Positions 1 through 9,845 of a DNA stretch of 64,000 nucleotides are shown here, piece after piece. A model generated the notes under the pieces. It saw only the letters and a list, made by a program, of their open reading frames with translations. It searched no databases and had not been told where the DNA came from. The DNA is taken from the NCBI GenBank assembly GCA_051881075.1, contig JBJEPE010000092.1, positions 62,001-126,000 on the forward strand, read 5' to 3'. How positions within the stretch are numbered: the first letter of the stretch is position 1; each line of letters opens with the position of its first letter. Origin of the DNA: RUG14223 sp051881075 (GTDB taxonomy: Bacteria > Bacillota > Clostridia > Oscillospirales > Acutalibacteraceae). Both the position numbers and the translations under genes were made by a program.

Positions 1-439
1 CGTCGATGTAATTTTCAGCAAGGACGATAGGGTCACACTCTACATCCTCCTGTGTGAGAATATACTCCGCAAGCGGTTCTAAGCCCTTCTCTTTAGCAAC
101 GGATGCACGGGTCTTTTTCTTAGGACGGAACGGACGGTAAATATCGTCTATCTCGGCAAGGGTTTCTGCCTTATCGAGTTGCTCCATTATCTCGTCTGTC
201 ATTTTTTCCTGAGCCTCAATAAGCGCCTTTACTTCATCCCTTCGCTTATCAAGGTTACGTAAATACTCCAATCTGTCGCTCAGCTCTCTTATGATTTGAT
301 CATCTAACGAGCCGTGGGCCTCTTTTCTGTAACGTGCAATAAACGGGATTGTATTGCCCTCATCGAGCAAATCAATAACGTTTTGAATGTACACAGCGTT
401 AATGTTAAATTGCTGTGACAGCTTCTGTGCATAATCCAT
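1..439 (-). CDS. tex: Tex-family transcription accessory protein, N-terminal part (truncated by window edge)
   Basis: The minus strand from an ATG at 439 reads open to the window edge, giving about 146 residues of an N-terminus. It begins MDYAQKLSQQFNI and contains the block NTIPFIARYRKEAHGSLDD, then IDDIYRPFRPKKKTRA, both hallmarks of the Tex/YqgF-HhH-S1 family. Tex is a cytoplasmic RNA-binding protein of about 710-780 residues, linked to transcription and to rescue of stalled polymerase. The YqgF, HhH and S1 domains would lie outside the window. Family membership is clear from the conserved N-terminal block; function is from family knowledge. Confidence 0.93.
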   Translation of the reverse strand, partial: MDYAQKLSQQFNINAVYIQNVIDLLDEGNTIPFIARYRKEAHGSLDDQIIRELSDRLEYLRNLDKRRDEVKALIEAQEKMTDEIMEQLDKAETLAEIDDIYRPFRPKKKTRASVAKEKGLEPLAEYILTQEDVECDPIVLAENYID

Positions 440-465
440 TTTGTAATATCCTTTCTATTATAAAT

Positions 466-1233
466 CTATTTGAACAAATACTCACATAGCGTTATCAGTC
501 CATAGATAACAGGCTGATGTGCAATGTATATAATAAGCGTGTGCTTACCAACAAATGAGAGAAACGGCACACGTCGCTTATACATAAATTTAGGGAATTT
601 GCCCTGTTTGGCATATCTGCCTATAAACACACCTATAAAGAACATAAATGCAAAGGGCATAAGTGGGTAATAGTCTGCTGAATAGAATCCGTTTGCATAC
701 ATACCAAGCGGGGCAAGCCAATTTGACTTATACAAAAACTGCGGTAAAATTACATCTGCCGTAAACGGTATGTGTAGCTTTTTTGTGCTTATATCATAGG
801 TCATGTAGTACAGTAAAGCGTTGACCGCTACACCGATAGGTACGGGTATCTTATTTATAATAGGCATTAGCACCGCCGATAAAATCATACATACCGAAAG
901 CAAATGCAATATACCAAAGTATATTTCACAGTCGTTGCCTATAATGCAGGTAGCAAGCGTAAGTAACAACGCTATACAGAAAAGCTTTATGCCTCTTTTC
1001 ATATTACTACGGCTAAGGCATGAGGATATACCCGATATAACTATAAATCCGCAGGCAAAATATATTGAAGCAGGCTCAAAAAAGCCCAGTAGAATTCTGC
1101 CTATTTTCATATTAAACATAAAAGTCATCGTATAAAAAGCATGAAAAAAGACCATACAAATTATAGCGAAGCCTCGTATTTCGTCCATTGTATGGATCCT
1201 GCCTTTTGCAAAACCTGTCGATTTAATTTTCAT
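466..1233 (-). CDS. Heparan-alpha-glucosaminide N-acetyltransferase-like (DUF1624) membrane protein
   Basis: An integral membrane protein of about 255 residues. The family signature MDEIRGFAIICMVFFHAFY lies near the N-terminus, followed by about seven hydrophobic segments and a C-terminal helix with HTLIIYIAHQP. This matches the catalytic domain of bacterial HGSNAT/DUF1624 acyltransferase-like proteins, which are thought to transfer acyl groups across the membrane; the substrate here is unknown. The open frame extends upstream to 1302, but a promoter with its -10 at 1318-1323 would put the transcript start near 1311. The ATG at 1233 is preceded by GGTGGTG, so I prefer 1233. The gene follows divergent HAD and convergent tex neighbours and looks monocistronic. 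Confidence 0.8.
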   Translation of the reverse strand: MKIKSTGFAKGRIHTMDEIRGFAIICMVFFHAFYTMTFMFNMKIGRILLGFFEPASIYFACGFIVISGISSCLSRSNMKRGIKLFCIALLLTLATCIIGNDCEIYFGILHLLSVCMILSAVLMPIINKIPVPIGVAVNALLYYMTYDISTKKLHIPFTADVILPQFLYKSNWLAPLGMYANGFYSADYYPLMPFAFMFFIGVFIGRYAKQGKFPKFMYKRRVPFLSFVGKHTLIIYIAHQPVIYGLITLCEYLFK

Positions 1234-1317
1234 CACCACCAAAAAAGTGTTTCCTTTTGCTTTTAATTGTGTTATACTAATTATTACATCACAGTTTTTC
1301 ATTACGACATATGTCTT

Positions 1318-1345
1318 ATTATATCATAAACGAGCGAGATTGCAA
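1318..1345 (-). promoter_or_regulatory. Sigma-A-type promoter for the DUF1624 gene
   Basis: On the minus strand, TTGCAA (1340-1345) is separated by 16 bases from a perfect TATAAT (1318-1323). The predicted transcript start near 1311 leaves about 75 bases before the preferred ATG at 1233. Confidence 0.6.
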
Positions 1346-1457
1346 GAGAGGTTATCAAAATATAATCAAAAATTCACACCTGACACTTTATGTAAACAAT
1401 AATATGCCTGTGATGACAGATAAATCAAGATAAACGGAAGTTCGGAGGAACTGACAG

Positions 1458-2105
1458 ATGAAAGATAAAAAGCTGATAATGTTTGATTTGGACGGCACGC
1501 TGTCTGAGTCAGCCGACGGAATACGAAAGTGCCTTATACTTACCCTGAATGAAATGGGCGTAGATGTTCCGGAGCTTAATGACTACACCAAGTACATCGG
1601 GCCGCCGATGTTCACCACATTAACGGGGCTTTGCGGATTAAGTGACGAGCAGGCAAACGAGGGCGTCAAGATTTATATAAAGCACTATATAGAAACGGGT
1701 ATGTATATAAACAAAGCCTATGACGGCATACCTGAGCTTCTGCAAAGACTGAGAGATAAAGGCAAAACCGTAGCCGTAACGACATCTAAAAACGAAAAGC
1801 TTGCCATAGATGTGCTAAAGCACATAGGGCTGTACGATTACTTTCACTTTATATGCGGTTCGGGGCTTGACGGTACACGCAAGAAAAAACAGGAAGTCAT
1901 TGAATATACCGTTGATAAGCTTAAATTTGACAAAAAAGATTGCGTAATGATAGGCGATACAAAATTTGATGCTGAGGGTGCAGCCGCCGCCGGATGTGAC
2001 TTTATCGGTGTGCTGTACGGATACGGTGTAAAATCTCAAATGGAGCAACTGGGAGCAAGGGCGTTTGCATCGGATGTTGCACAGCTTGGCGATATTTTGC
2101 TGTAA
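1458..2105 (+). CDS. HAD-superfamily hydrolase, phosphoglycolate phosphatase-like
   Basis: A 215-residue HAD subfamily IA hydrolase. Motif I is MFDLDGTLSES, with nucleophile D9 and acid/base D11. Motif II is VAVTTSKN, and motif III/IV includes MIGDTKFDAEGA. The helical cap lies between motifs I and II (residues about 18-85). Relatives such as Gph/PpaX dephosphorylate small phosphate esters or pyrophosphate in the cytoplasm; the substrate cannot be told from sequence. The ATG is preceded by TTCGGAGGAACTGACAG, a strong ribosome binding site. The gene is divergent from the DUF1624 gene and is followed after 77 bases by a TraX-like gene. Confidence 0.87.
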   Translation: MKDKKLIMFDLDGTLSESADGIRKCLILTLNEMGVDVPELNDYTKYIGPPMFTTLTGLCGLSDEQANEGVKIYIKHYIETGMYINKAYDGIPELLQRLRDKGKTVAVTTSKNEKLAIDVLKHIGLYDYFHFICGSGLDGTRKKKQEVIEYTVDKLKFDKKDCVMIGDTKFDAEGAAAAGCDFIGVLYGYGVKSQMEQLGARAFASDVAQLGDILL

Positions 2106-2182
2106 TTTAGCGCAATTAAATTTACAGATTGCTATTTTTATTATGAATATACTTAAAGTAATATAGCTTTTACGGAGGATAT

Positions 2183-2911
2183 ATGGATAATTTTATAAAA
2201 AAGCACGGACTGTCACAATCGACACTAAAAATTATAGCGGTTATTTCAATGGCTATCGACCATACAGGAGCCGTACTGTTTCCTCATGTTTTGCTGTTGC
2301 GTAAATTAGGGCGGCTTGCATTTCCTATATATTGTTTTCTTTTAATAGAGGGATTCATGCACACCCGAAGTGTAAAGAAATACGCTATAAGGCTATTTGT
2401 CTTTGCATTAATCTCTGAAATTCCGTACGACCTTGCATTCCATAATACAGCATTCTTTTGGCGCAACAACAATGTATTTTTTACGCTACTGATTGGTCTT
2501 ATATCGGTATGGGGTATAGATTATTTTTTGAAGAAAAAGAAATATTACAAGCTTCTTGCGGCATTTCCGGCAGGCCTTGGAATATTAGCCGCAAAGCTGA
2601 TGTGTACCGACTACAACTGGTACGGCGTTGCGATAATTTACATCTTTTATCTCTTCAGATATGCAAAAGAGCTTTCAATATTTCCGCTTACTCTGCTCAC
2701 CTTGTACCGCACGGGATTTTTTAGAGGAATACATACAGCAATACAGAATTTATGTATATTTGCTTATATTCCCATTATTCTGTACAATGGTGAAAAGGGT
2801 AAGCTAAAGCTTAAGTACGCATTTTATGCCTTCTATCCCGTTCATCTGATAATCCTGTATATTATTAAGCTGATAATTGATTTACGTACTAAATTCGCCT
2901 TACCGATATGA
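2183..2911 (+). CDS. TraX-family membrane protein
   Basis: A 242-residue protein with about seven hydrophobic helices. The N-terminal block LKIIAVISMAIDHTGAVLFP, followed by GRLAFPIYCFLLIEG and EIPYDLAF, is characteristic of the TraX family (PF05857). In F plasmids TraX is needed for N-acetylation of pilin. Chromosomal homologues in Clostridia are common and their substrates are unknown, so a role as a membrane acyltransferase is inference. The start is supported by ACGGAGGATAT. A terminator hairpin follows at 2947-2978. Confidence 0.82.
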   Translation: MDNFIKKHGLSQSTLKIIAVISMAIDHTGAVLFPHVLLLRKLGRLAFPIYCFLLIEGFMHTRSVKKYAIRLFVFALISEIPYDLAFHNTAFFWRNNNVFFTLLIGLISVWGIDYFLKKKKYYKLLAAFPAGLGILAAKLMCTDYNWYGVAIIYIFYLFRYAKELSIFPLTLLTLYRTGFFRGIHTAIQNLCIFAYIPIILYNGEKGKLKLKYAFYAFYPVHLIILYIIKLIIDLRTKFALPI

Positions 2912-2946
2912 TAAAATGACATAAATTAGGTTTATTACATATAATG

Positions 2947-2978
2947 AATCGGGGTTAATGATTAATTTAACCCCGATT
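2947..2978 (+). terminator. Rho-independent terminator after the TraX-like gene
   Basis: A perfect 12-bp stem, AATCGGGGTTAA paired with TTAACCCCGATT, has an 8-base loop and is followed by TATTTGTATTTTTT. Confidence 0.8.
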
Positions 2979-3078
2979 TATTTGTATTTTTTGGTTAGCC
3001 AGATTTTTATGAAAACATCGTGAAATTCCACAGTATTAAGAAGTGGCGTTTAGTGTGAGAAATCGGTGGAATTTACAA

Positions 3079-3856
3079 TGGAAAAAATTTAGCGTAACAA
3101 TTTAGGAGATTGAACAACCAATTCGGGCTGTATGAAGGAACCACCGAGAACTTCGGCAAGTTTATCGGAGTAAGTAAATGAGAACATTTCGTAAGCACTT
3201 TTACCGTTGAACTATTTTCTTTTCACAGAGTTAATATGCGAAAAAATTAGATTGACAGTATCTTGATCAAAATCATCAAAAGAAGAACCGGAAGGAACAA
3301 TATCCCTAAAAGTGTGTGGTTGTTTTCAACATGAGGCTTTTGATGAGGGGAATTCGGGTCGCAAAAAAACAGACTGCTTGTCTGTATAGCATGGTAAATG
3401 TGTTGCCCTCAATTCACCGATTGAAAAATAATTTCCTCAATGTCATAAAACTCGCTTTTATTTAATGGAACACCCTCTTTTGAAAATACAAGGGTTTCTT
3501 CATATTCCTTTTGTGCAAGCTTTGCGACATACTTTCTGCGTGGATATCTGCAACCTGCATTATTGCATTTGCTACACCCGTTGCAAACAAACGGCGCTTT
3601 AAGTAGTTTTGGGCATACTTTATCAATTTTGTAAAACCGTTTGCCTGTGCTTTTGAATGTAATTTTACTTCTTTGGATATTGTCGTCGGGTCTTTTCCTA
3701 TTCTTTGGGCAATAGCCTTAAATGTCATTCTTTTTGATAAGCAGGCTTGTATTTCAATCCTGTCATCTAAAGTCATATGTTTGTTCTTTTTGTTTTTCAT
3801 TAGTCCGGGCTCCTTTCTTAATTTTCCAGACTAAATTCTACCGCTAAATTTTTCCA
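3079..3856 (-). mobile_element. Internally deleted IS30-family insertion sequence
   Basis: Near-perfect terminal inverted repeats bound the element: TGGAAAAAATTTAGCG at 3079-3094 and its complement CGCTAAATTTTTCCA at 3842-3856, differing by one A in the run. Between them lies a broken IS30-type transposase on the minus strand whose stop codon falls inside the left repeat, as in many IS30 members. At 778 bp it is clearly shorter than the usual 1.1-1.3 kb because the transposase core is missing. It can no longer encode an active transposase but could be mobilised in trans if the ends remain functional. Confidence 0.82.
3089..3800 (-). pseudogene. IS30-family transposase, frameshifted and missing its catalytic core
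   Basis: From the ATG at 3800 the protein starts with an IS30 helix-turn-helix (MTLDDRIEIQACL, IAQRIGKDPTTISKEVKLH). A frameshift near 3610-3640 then moves the reading into another frame, which carries APFVCNGCSKCNNAGCRYP and KEGVPLNKSEFYDIEEII, followed by an in-frame TGA (VN*GQHIYH). After that the sequence jumps directly to the C-terminal part (FCDPNSPHQKPHVENNHT). Another frameshift gives SSFDDFDQDTVNLIFSHIN, a second in-frame stop (VKRK*FNGKSAYEMF) and an end inside the left inverted repeat. The DDE-bearing RNase H-like centre is deleted. All segments are recognisable by family pattern; the exact deletion size needs an intact relative. Confidence 0.83.
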
Positions 3857-3891
3857 ACGCTCCTCCATACTTCTCTTATTAAAGAGTCACA

Positions 3892-4065
3892 AATGAAAAA
3901 CATAACTCACTTGTTCGCCGTTTCTTCCCTAAGGGCAAATCTTTTGATGATATTACTGATGAACAGGTCGCTTTTGTTGAACATTGAATCAATAATTTGC
4001 CTCGTAAAATGTTCAATTATCACTCTTCTGATTTTATTTTTCAAATGTCCTATTTGATATTGTAA
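3892..4065 (+). pseudogene. C-terminal fragment of a second IS30-type transposase
   Basis: Plus-strand frame starting at 3892 reads NEKHNSLVRRFFPKGKSFDD, then ITDEQVAFVEH, a TGA, INNLPRKMFNYHSSD and a final TAA at 4063-4065. This is the well-conserved C-terminus of another IS30 subgroup (normally ...EHWINNLPRK), so the TGA replaces the Trp codon TGG. The fragment is on the opposite strand and differs in sequence from the copy at 3079-3856, so it comes from an independent insertion event. Confidence 0.75.
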
Positions 4066-4173
4066 ATTAAATATTAGTTGAGTTTTCGCTTAAAATTCAT
4101 AATTACTTATTATATATTGTTCTATATTACATTATTATGTAAAAAATTTGTGCATATTTTATGCAAAAAAATG

Positions 4174-4202
4174 TTGTAAATAAGTGCCTTTTATGCTATC
4201 AT
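4174..4202 (+). promoter_or_regulatory. Probable promoter of the large transglutaminase/Fn3 protein gene
   Basis: TTGTAA (4174-4179) is separated by 17 bases from TATCAT (4197-4202), leaving a leader of about 85 bases. The leader contains a small hairpin (TAGCTTTT with AAAAAGCTA). A good ribosome binding site, AAAGGAGTG, lies 10 bases before the ATG at 4295. Confidence 0.5.
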
Positions 4203-4294
4203 ATATTTGTAATAATAGCTTTTGTTATAAAAAGCTATAAAATGTTGCAATCTGTGCTTAGATGCGCCAATAATGCAAAAGGAGTGTTATCAAC

Positions 4295-7200
4295 ATGAAA
4301 AGACTACTTTCCGTAATACTTGTAGTTACAATGATATTAAGTATGGTAAGCATTGTACCTGTTTTTGCTGAAGAAGTCGCAACACCAACAGTCACAAGAG
4401 GTTGGTTTGGATCACAGCTTACAGACTATCAGGCACTTATTTATGATGCACTTGTGGAAAATGCAGATGACCTGCTTAGTTATAACTCCGCAAGTAATAT
4501 GCTCACTATAGCCATACCCTCAGATAAAGTTATGAGTGTTGATATTGATGTTACTGACTTGGGGACAATTACATCTGAAAACGCATCATCAATACTTACT
4601 ACAACCCCTGAGTACCAAGAATATTACCATGAGATATTGGACAATCAGGTAGGACGTGCCTGTGATGCCTTCTATATGGACACCATGACCGAAACATGGT
4701 GGTACTCATACGGATGCGGCTTTGCGTCAAAGTATAAACAAACCGGCAACACGGTAACATTATGGTATAGCATCATCGGTATTTATGTTATTCCACGTTA
4801 TGAGGATGCCGCTGCCAACAAAGAGGCCGTTACTGCCGGTCTTGAGCAAAGCGTAAATGAGATAGACGCTCTTGTTACCGACGATATGACAGCATATCAA
4901 AAGGTAAAGACAGTACACGATTATATAGCAAACAAGCTCACGTATTTCCCTTATCTCAGTGATCCGTCAAAGTACGCAGAGAACATGAAGATACATACCA
5001 TAGACAGTTGTATAATACCGACTGAGGATAACGGTACATCGTACTACTACTCAGTATGCGAGGGTTATACGCGTTACTACAGATATCTGCTCCAGCATAT
5101 CGGCTTTGAAACGGTAGCCGTCAGGGGCGGACAAAATCGTGACGCAGCCACAGGTATTGTAATCACTGACCATATGTGGATATACATAAAGATGGATGAC
5201 GGCAAATGGTACGGCTCTGATGTTACTTGGGATGACCAGACGGCCGGAATCTTTACAGATTGGTTCCTTTGCGGTAATAACACTGTTGCACAATATTGGA
5301 CAAACTACCAAACTGTACGGTTTATAGACTCTCATATACCGGATACTATCATAAACGACTCACCTGAAAATCCGGGTACATATACTGAGTTTGTATATCC
5401 TGAGCTTGCTGACAATTACTACGTAAACATCATGTTCAGCCAGGATTCTTATGAAATGTTCGCAAATGATACTCTGGACCTTAAGGGATTATATACTATA
5501 GAATCACCTTTTTCGCAGAAATCACTTACATTCACATCAAGTGATACCTCCGTTATGTCTGTACTTAATAACCGATACTTAGAGGGTGTCGCAGACGGTA
5601 CCGCAGATCTTACCCTTACATTTAACACAAACTACTCAAAGACAGTGCCGGTACGTGTATATGACGGTGTGATTTCGCTTACAGCAAATAACACAAGTAT
5701 AATAACCGATGTTAATACTCCGGTAGCTATAACTTATACGGTCGTGCCCGCAAACTACATAACGGCTACCGACATCACATGGAGTAGCAGTAATACTTCT
5801 ATAGCTACGGTAAACAATAGCGGTATAGTAACGCCTAAAACGCCCGGTAACGTGACTATTACAGGTACATATCTTAATTTTACCATAACCTGTGAGGTCA
5901 AGGTAACAAGTAAGATAACTTATATAGAAATAGACAACAATACCGGCGCAAGCGAAAACGAACGTGAAACACTTTTAAAGTATGATACAAAGCAGCTGAC
6001 AGTTACCTGTAACCCGCTGGGATATACAGAGGAATGTGTATGGACAAGCTCTGACGAAAGCGTTGCTACCGTTGACCAAAACGGACTTATTACAGCAGTT
6101 GGCGGCGGAGATGCCAACATAACAGTAGCAAGCGAAAGCGGCACCGTATCTGACACATATTATCTGCACGTCAGAGTACCCATGACAGGTATTGAGCTTA
6201 CATGTGACGATTCTCTTCTTCTCACAGACAGCACAGCCAAACTCATAGTAAACTATTTACCCGCCGATACAAATGATGACAGAACAGTAGTATTCAGCGG
6301 TAATGCAAGTGAATGTACAGTAGATAAAAACGGCGTGGTAACACCTGCCGCCATTGAAAATAACACTACACGTGAAATTACGGTTTCCGCAACCGTAGGA
6401 AGCTTCTCCGATACATATACATTCACAGTTATGAACCGTGTATCAGATTTCAAGATACTTAATAACGGCAAAGAGATAAGCTCACTTACACTTGTTAAAG
6501 GCGATAAGACTACTATAACAAACACTCCTGTATATCAAAATTCATACTATGGAACACTTACATGGAACAGTAAAAATCCTGCTGTAGCTACTGTTGACAG
6601 CAACGGTGTAATCACAGCGGTTGAAGCAGGCACTACCCAGATAGGTATTGAAAGCAGTGCAGGCGTTTCAAAATACATAAACGTTACTGTAGAAATACCG
6701 CTTGAATCTATTGAAGTATATTCAGATGAATACGTTTTGAAGGTTGGAGAATTGGCGTCTATAGATATTGATTATATACCTGCAAACAATACATATGTAA
6801 AGCCTGACACACCTATTGAGGTAAGCGGCTACGACGAGAGTATACTCAACATTGATGAGGACGGTACTATAGTCGCTGTAGGCGAAGGCAAAACCACCGT
6901 TACGATAACCGTCCTTGGAAAAACAGACAGCTTTGAGATATTTGTATATAATGCTCCTGTAATCAAGCTTGATAAGATAACCGATAAATCAAATACCGTT
7001 TCATGGGCCCCCGCAAGCGGTGCAGAATACTACGAGCTGTACAGAAAACAGGGAACAGGTGATTATGAGCCTTTGGCTACTATATCGGCAGAAGATTTTA
7101 CAGGAACATATACGGATGAGGCCGTATCAAATGAAGAAACATATTATTATATATACCGTATAGCCACTACAGTACAAGGCGACATTGAATATAATATATA

Positions 7201-9751
7201 TACCGAGTTTTCCGATTATGTTATGTCCTCCTTTAAGCTTGAAAAGCCTGTTATATCATCGGCTAAGGCTACAGATAATACTTCCGTTAAGGTAACATGG
7301 AGAGCTGTACCGTATGCTGAGGGTTATATACTTTCACGCTCAACGGATAAGAAAAGCTTTAAAAACATAGCTTTTATAACAGACGGCTCAACAAGCTACA
7401 TTGACGAAAATCTTACTTTGGGTATGCTTTACTACTACAAGGTTACTGCCTTTAACGGCTCTATACAGAGCGAAGCCTCCGATATGGTACTTGGCAAAAC
7501 GACCTTGCCTGCACCTACCATTACATCAGCTGCGTCAGCATCTTATAATTCTGTTATCATCAAATGGAATGCAATGAGCGATATTAACGGATATTATCTG
7601 TACCGTTCAACATCAAGCGGAACATTAGGTGAAAGGATAGCCACCCTTACAGGTGATAAGGTATCCTATGCTGATACGGGTCTTACCTGCGGTGTTACAT
7701 ATTACTATACACTTACATCATTTAAAACATTTACAGAAAACACCGTAGAAAGCGAATACAGTAGTGTTGTATCGGTTAAGCCTATACCTAACACACCTAC
7801 CGTTACATCGGTAAAGGCTAATAACTACAATACGGTATCAGTTACATGGGATGCTGTATCAGGTGCTACAAAATACAACGTTTACTATTCAACAACATCC
7901 GCTAAGACAGGATGGACGCTTGCGGACACGGTAACAGGTACAAGCCTTACGGTATCAAATCTTACTTGCGGTGCAACATATTACTTCACCGTTAAGGCTA
8001 TACGTGATACTATAGCAAGCAAATACAATGACGGTATTGCCGTACTGCTCAAGCCTACCGCTCCTACTGTAACGGCAGAGGCTACGGCATACAACAGTAT
8101 TACATTGACATGGAAAAAAATACCCGAAGCCAGCGGATATTATATTTACAGAGATTCCTCAACTACACCTATTAAGACTATCACATCCGCAAGCACTACA
8201 ACATATACTGACACTACAGTTGAGTGCGGTATAGAATATAAGTATTATATCTGTGCATATGTAAACTATAACGACAATATAGTAACAAGCAGTAAGTCAA
8301 AAGATGTAACCTGCACTACAAGTCTTAATACCCCTGTTATAACAGGTGCGGTATCTGTTGCATATAATTCAATAAAGCTTAACTGGGCAAAAATACCGGG
8401 CGCAACAGGATACAAAGTTTACCGTACAACAGAGCAAGGCTCATGGTCAGGAACACTTATAGCTACCGTTGACGGCGGAAGTACAGTATCATATACAGAC
8501 GCTACCGCCGTATGCGGAACACAGTATTACTATACATTAAGGGCTATCACAACTAACAGCAAGGGTACTGTTCAAAGCGGATTTAAGTCAACGGGCATTG
8601 CCTGTAAGGCTATTCCGTCAGCGCCTAAGATAAGCACAACCGAAGCAACCTCAGTAACAAGCATTAAGCTTACATGGAATCAGGTAAGCGGCGTAACAGG
8701 CTACAGAATTTACCGTTCAACCAGCAGTACATCGGGATGGTCGACAGTAGCTACGGTTAAAAATGCTTCTACTGTAACATATACCGACGTTAAGGCGGCA
8801 CCGGGCATTCAGTACTACTACACCATAAGAGCATACAGAAATCAGGACGGCACAAATGTATGGAGCGGATACGAATTGCCGGGCACGGCAGGTAAGACTA
8901 AACTGTCAACACCTAAGATAAGCAGTGCTACATCAGTAGGATATACATCTGTTAAGCTTTCATGGAGCAAGATAACAGGCGCAAACGGATATATTATATA
9001 TCGCTCAAAGACAAAGACAGGCGGTTGGTCAAAGATAGCTAAGGTAAGCGGTGGCTCAACCGTAACATATACTGATGCTAAGGCAACATATAATACACAG
9101 TATTATTATACAATGCGTGCCTATGTAACACTTGACGGAACTGATTATACCAGCTCTTATGTAAAAACAGGTGTTGCGGGCAAGGCAGTAGCCACAAAGC
9201 CGACATTTAAGGCAACCTCCTCAGGCTACAATTCGGTTAAACTGACATGGACTGCAGTCGGTCAGGCTGACGGATATATCATTTACCGTACAACAAACAG
9301 CGATAACACCGGCTGGCAGACTATTAAAACAATAACTAAGGGTACTACTGTATCATTTAAAGATACTAACCTATCATGCGGTACTACCTATTACTACACA
9401 ATGCGTTCTTACAAGACGATAAACGGCAAGAAGGTAACAAGCGGATACCTTAAGTACGGAAAGGCCTGCAAGCCTGTACCTGCCTCTTGCATAGTAACGG
9501 CAGTACAGCAGAAGGATAAATCAGTACTTATTGAGTGGACAACCGTAAGCGGAGCTACTAAGTACATTGTTTACAGGCGTGAGGTAGGCGGAAGCTGGAG
9601 TGCACTGAGAACTATCACAAACCTTAACATTACTTATTACACAGATAAGACAGCAAACGATTCTACTCAGTATGAGTACACCGTAAGAGCTTACCGCAAT
9701 ACCGTAGGCGGCACTTATAAGGCCGTATCGGTTACACCGTATTCCGAATAA
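4295..9751 (+). CDS. Large secreted protein: transglutaminase-like domain, Big2 repeats, fibronectin type III array
   Basis: An 1818-residue exported protein. Residues 1-25 are a signal peptide ending near VPVFAEE. A transglutaminase-like fold follows at about 185-310 with a visible triad: Cys255 in SVCEGYTRYYRYLL, His293 in TDHMWIYIK and Asp309 in GSDVTWDD. Residues about 375-885 form a series of Big2-type immunoglobulin-like modules (repeated TWSSSNTSIATVNNSGIV-type blocks). Residues about 888-1818 form some ten fibronectin III modules with the recurring pattern SVKLTW...GYxIYRS...TYTD...YYYTxRAY. No LPXTG, SLH or dockerin is seen, so the anchoring mode is unknown. Function is probably in the cell envelope or matrix (protein cross-linking, protease-like or adhesive); the substrate is not evident. 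The C-terminal modules resemble those of the 21522-24443 gene. Confidence 0.88.
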   Translation: MKRLLSVILVVTMILSMVSIVPVFAEEVATPTVTRGWFGSQLTDYQALIYDALVENADDLLSYNSASNMLTIAIPSDKVMSVDIDVTDLGTITSENASSILTTTPEYQEYYHEILDNQVGRACDAFYMDTMTETWWYSYGCGFASKYKQTGNTVTLWYSIIGIYVIPRYEDAAANKEAVTAGLEQSVNEIDALVTDDMTAYQKVKTVHDYIANKLTYFPYLSDPSKYAENMKIHTIDSCIIPTEDNGTSYYYSVCEGYTRYYRYLLQHIGFETVAVRGGQNRDAATGIVITDHMWIYIKMDDGKWYGSDVTWDDQTAGIFTDWFLCGNNTVAQYWTNYQTVRFIDSHIPDTIINDSPENPGTYTEFVYPELADNYYVNIMFSQDSYEMFANDTLDLKGLYTIESPFSQKSLTFTSSDTSVMSVLNNRYLEGVADGTADLTLTFNTNYSKTVPVRVYDGVISLTANNTSIITDVNTPVAITYTVVPANYITATDITWSSSNTSIATVNNSGIVTPKTPGNVTITGTYLNFTITCEVKVTSKITYIEIDNNTGASENERETLLKYDTKQLTVTCNPLGYTEECVWTSSDESVATVDQNGLITAVGGGDANITVASESGTVSDTYYLHVRVPMTGIELTCDDSLLLTDSTAKLIVNYLPADTNDDRTVVFSGNASECTVDKNGVVTPAAIENNTTREITVSATVGSFSDTYTFTVMNRVSDFKILNNGKEISSLTLVKGDKTTITNTPVYQNSYYGTLTWNSKNPAVATVDSNGVITAVEAGTTQIGIESSAGVSKYINVTVEIPLESIEVYSDEYVLKVGELASIDIDYIPANNTYVKPDTPIEVSGYDESILNIDEDGTIVAVGEGKTTVTITVLGKTDSFEIFVYNAPVIKLDKITDKSNTVSWAPASGAEYYELYRKQGTGDYEPLATISAEDFTGTYTDEAVSNEETYYYIYRIATTVQGDIEYNIYTEFSDYVMSSFKLEKPVISSAKATDNTSVKVTWRAVPYAEGYILSRSTDKKSFKNIAFITDGSTSYIDENLTLGMLYYYKVTAFNGSIQSEASDMVLGKTTLPAPTITSAASASYNSVIIKWNAMSDINGYYLYRSTSSGTLGERIATLTGDKVSYADTGLTCGVTYYYTLTSFKTFTENTVESEYSSVVSVKPIPNTPTVTSVKANNYNTVSVTWDAVSGATKYNVYYSTTSAKTGWTLADTVTGTSLTVSNLTCGATYYFTVKAIRDTIASKYNDGIAVLLKPTAPTVTAEATAYNSITLTWKKIPEASGYYIYRDSSTTPIKTITSASTTTYTDTTVECGIEYKYYICAYVNYNDNIVTSSKSKDVTCTTSLNTPVITGAVSVAYNSIKLNWAKIPGATGYKVYRTTEQGSWSGTLIATVDGGSTVSYTDATAVCGTQYYYTLRAITTNSKGTVQSGFKSTGIACKAIPSAPKISTTEATSVTSIKLTWNQVSGVTGYRIYRSTSSTSGWSTVATVKNASTVTYTDVKAAPGIQYYYTIRAYRNQDGTNVWSGYELPGTAGKTKLSTPKISSATSVGYTSVKLSWSKITGANGYIIYRSKTKTGGWSKIAKVSGGSTVTYTDAKATYNTQYYYTMRAYVTLDGTDYTSSYVKTGVAGKAVATKPTFKATSSGYNSVKLTWTAVGQADGYIIYRTTNSDNTGWQTIKTITKGTTVSFKDTNLSCGTTYYYTMRSYKTINGKKVTSGYLKYGKACKPVPASCIVTAVQQKDKSVLIEWTTVSGATKYIVYRREVGGSWSALRTITNLNITYYTDKTANDSTQYEYTVRAYRNTVGGTYKAVSVTPYSE

Positions 9752-9782
9752 TTATTCCGAAACTGTATAATATAGCTTTAAA

Positions 9783-9819
9783 GGGGCTGTTGCAAAATCT
9801 TATCATTTGCAACAGCCCC
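9783..9819. terminator. Bidirectional terminator hairpin between convergent genes
   Basis: A 14-bp perfect stem (GGGGCTGTTGCAAA with TTTGCAACAGCCCC) has a 9-base loop and lies between the stop of the large Fn3 protein gene and the convergent gene ending at 9846. T tracts are weak on both sides. Confidence 0.6.
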
Positions 9820-9845
9820 TTACGATATATCATAAAGTTTTATTT

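Noticed and set aside
1815..2048. Antisense frame within the HAD gene
   Set aside because: No ribosome binding site and no protein pattern; the HAD motifs on the other strand are complete.
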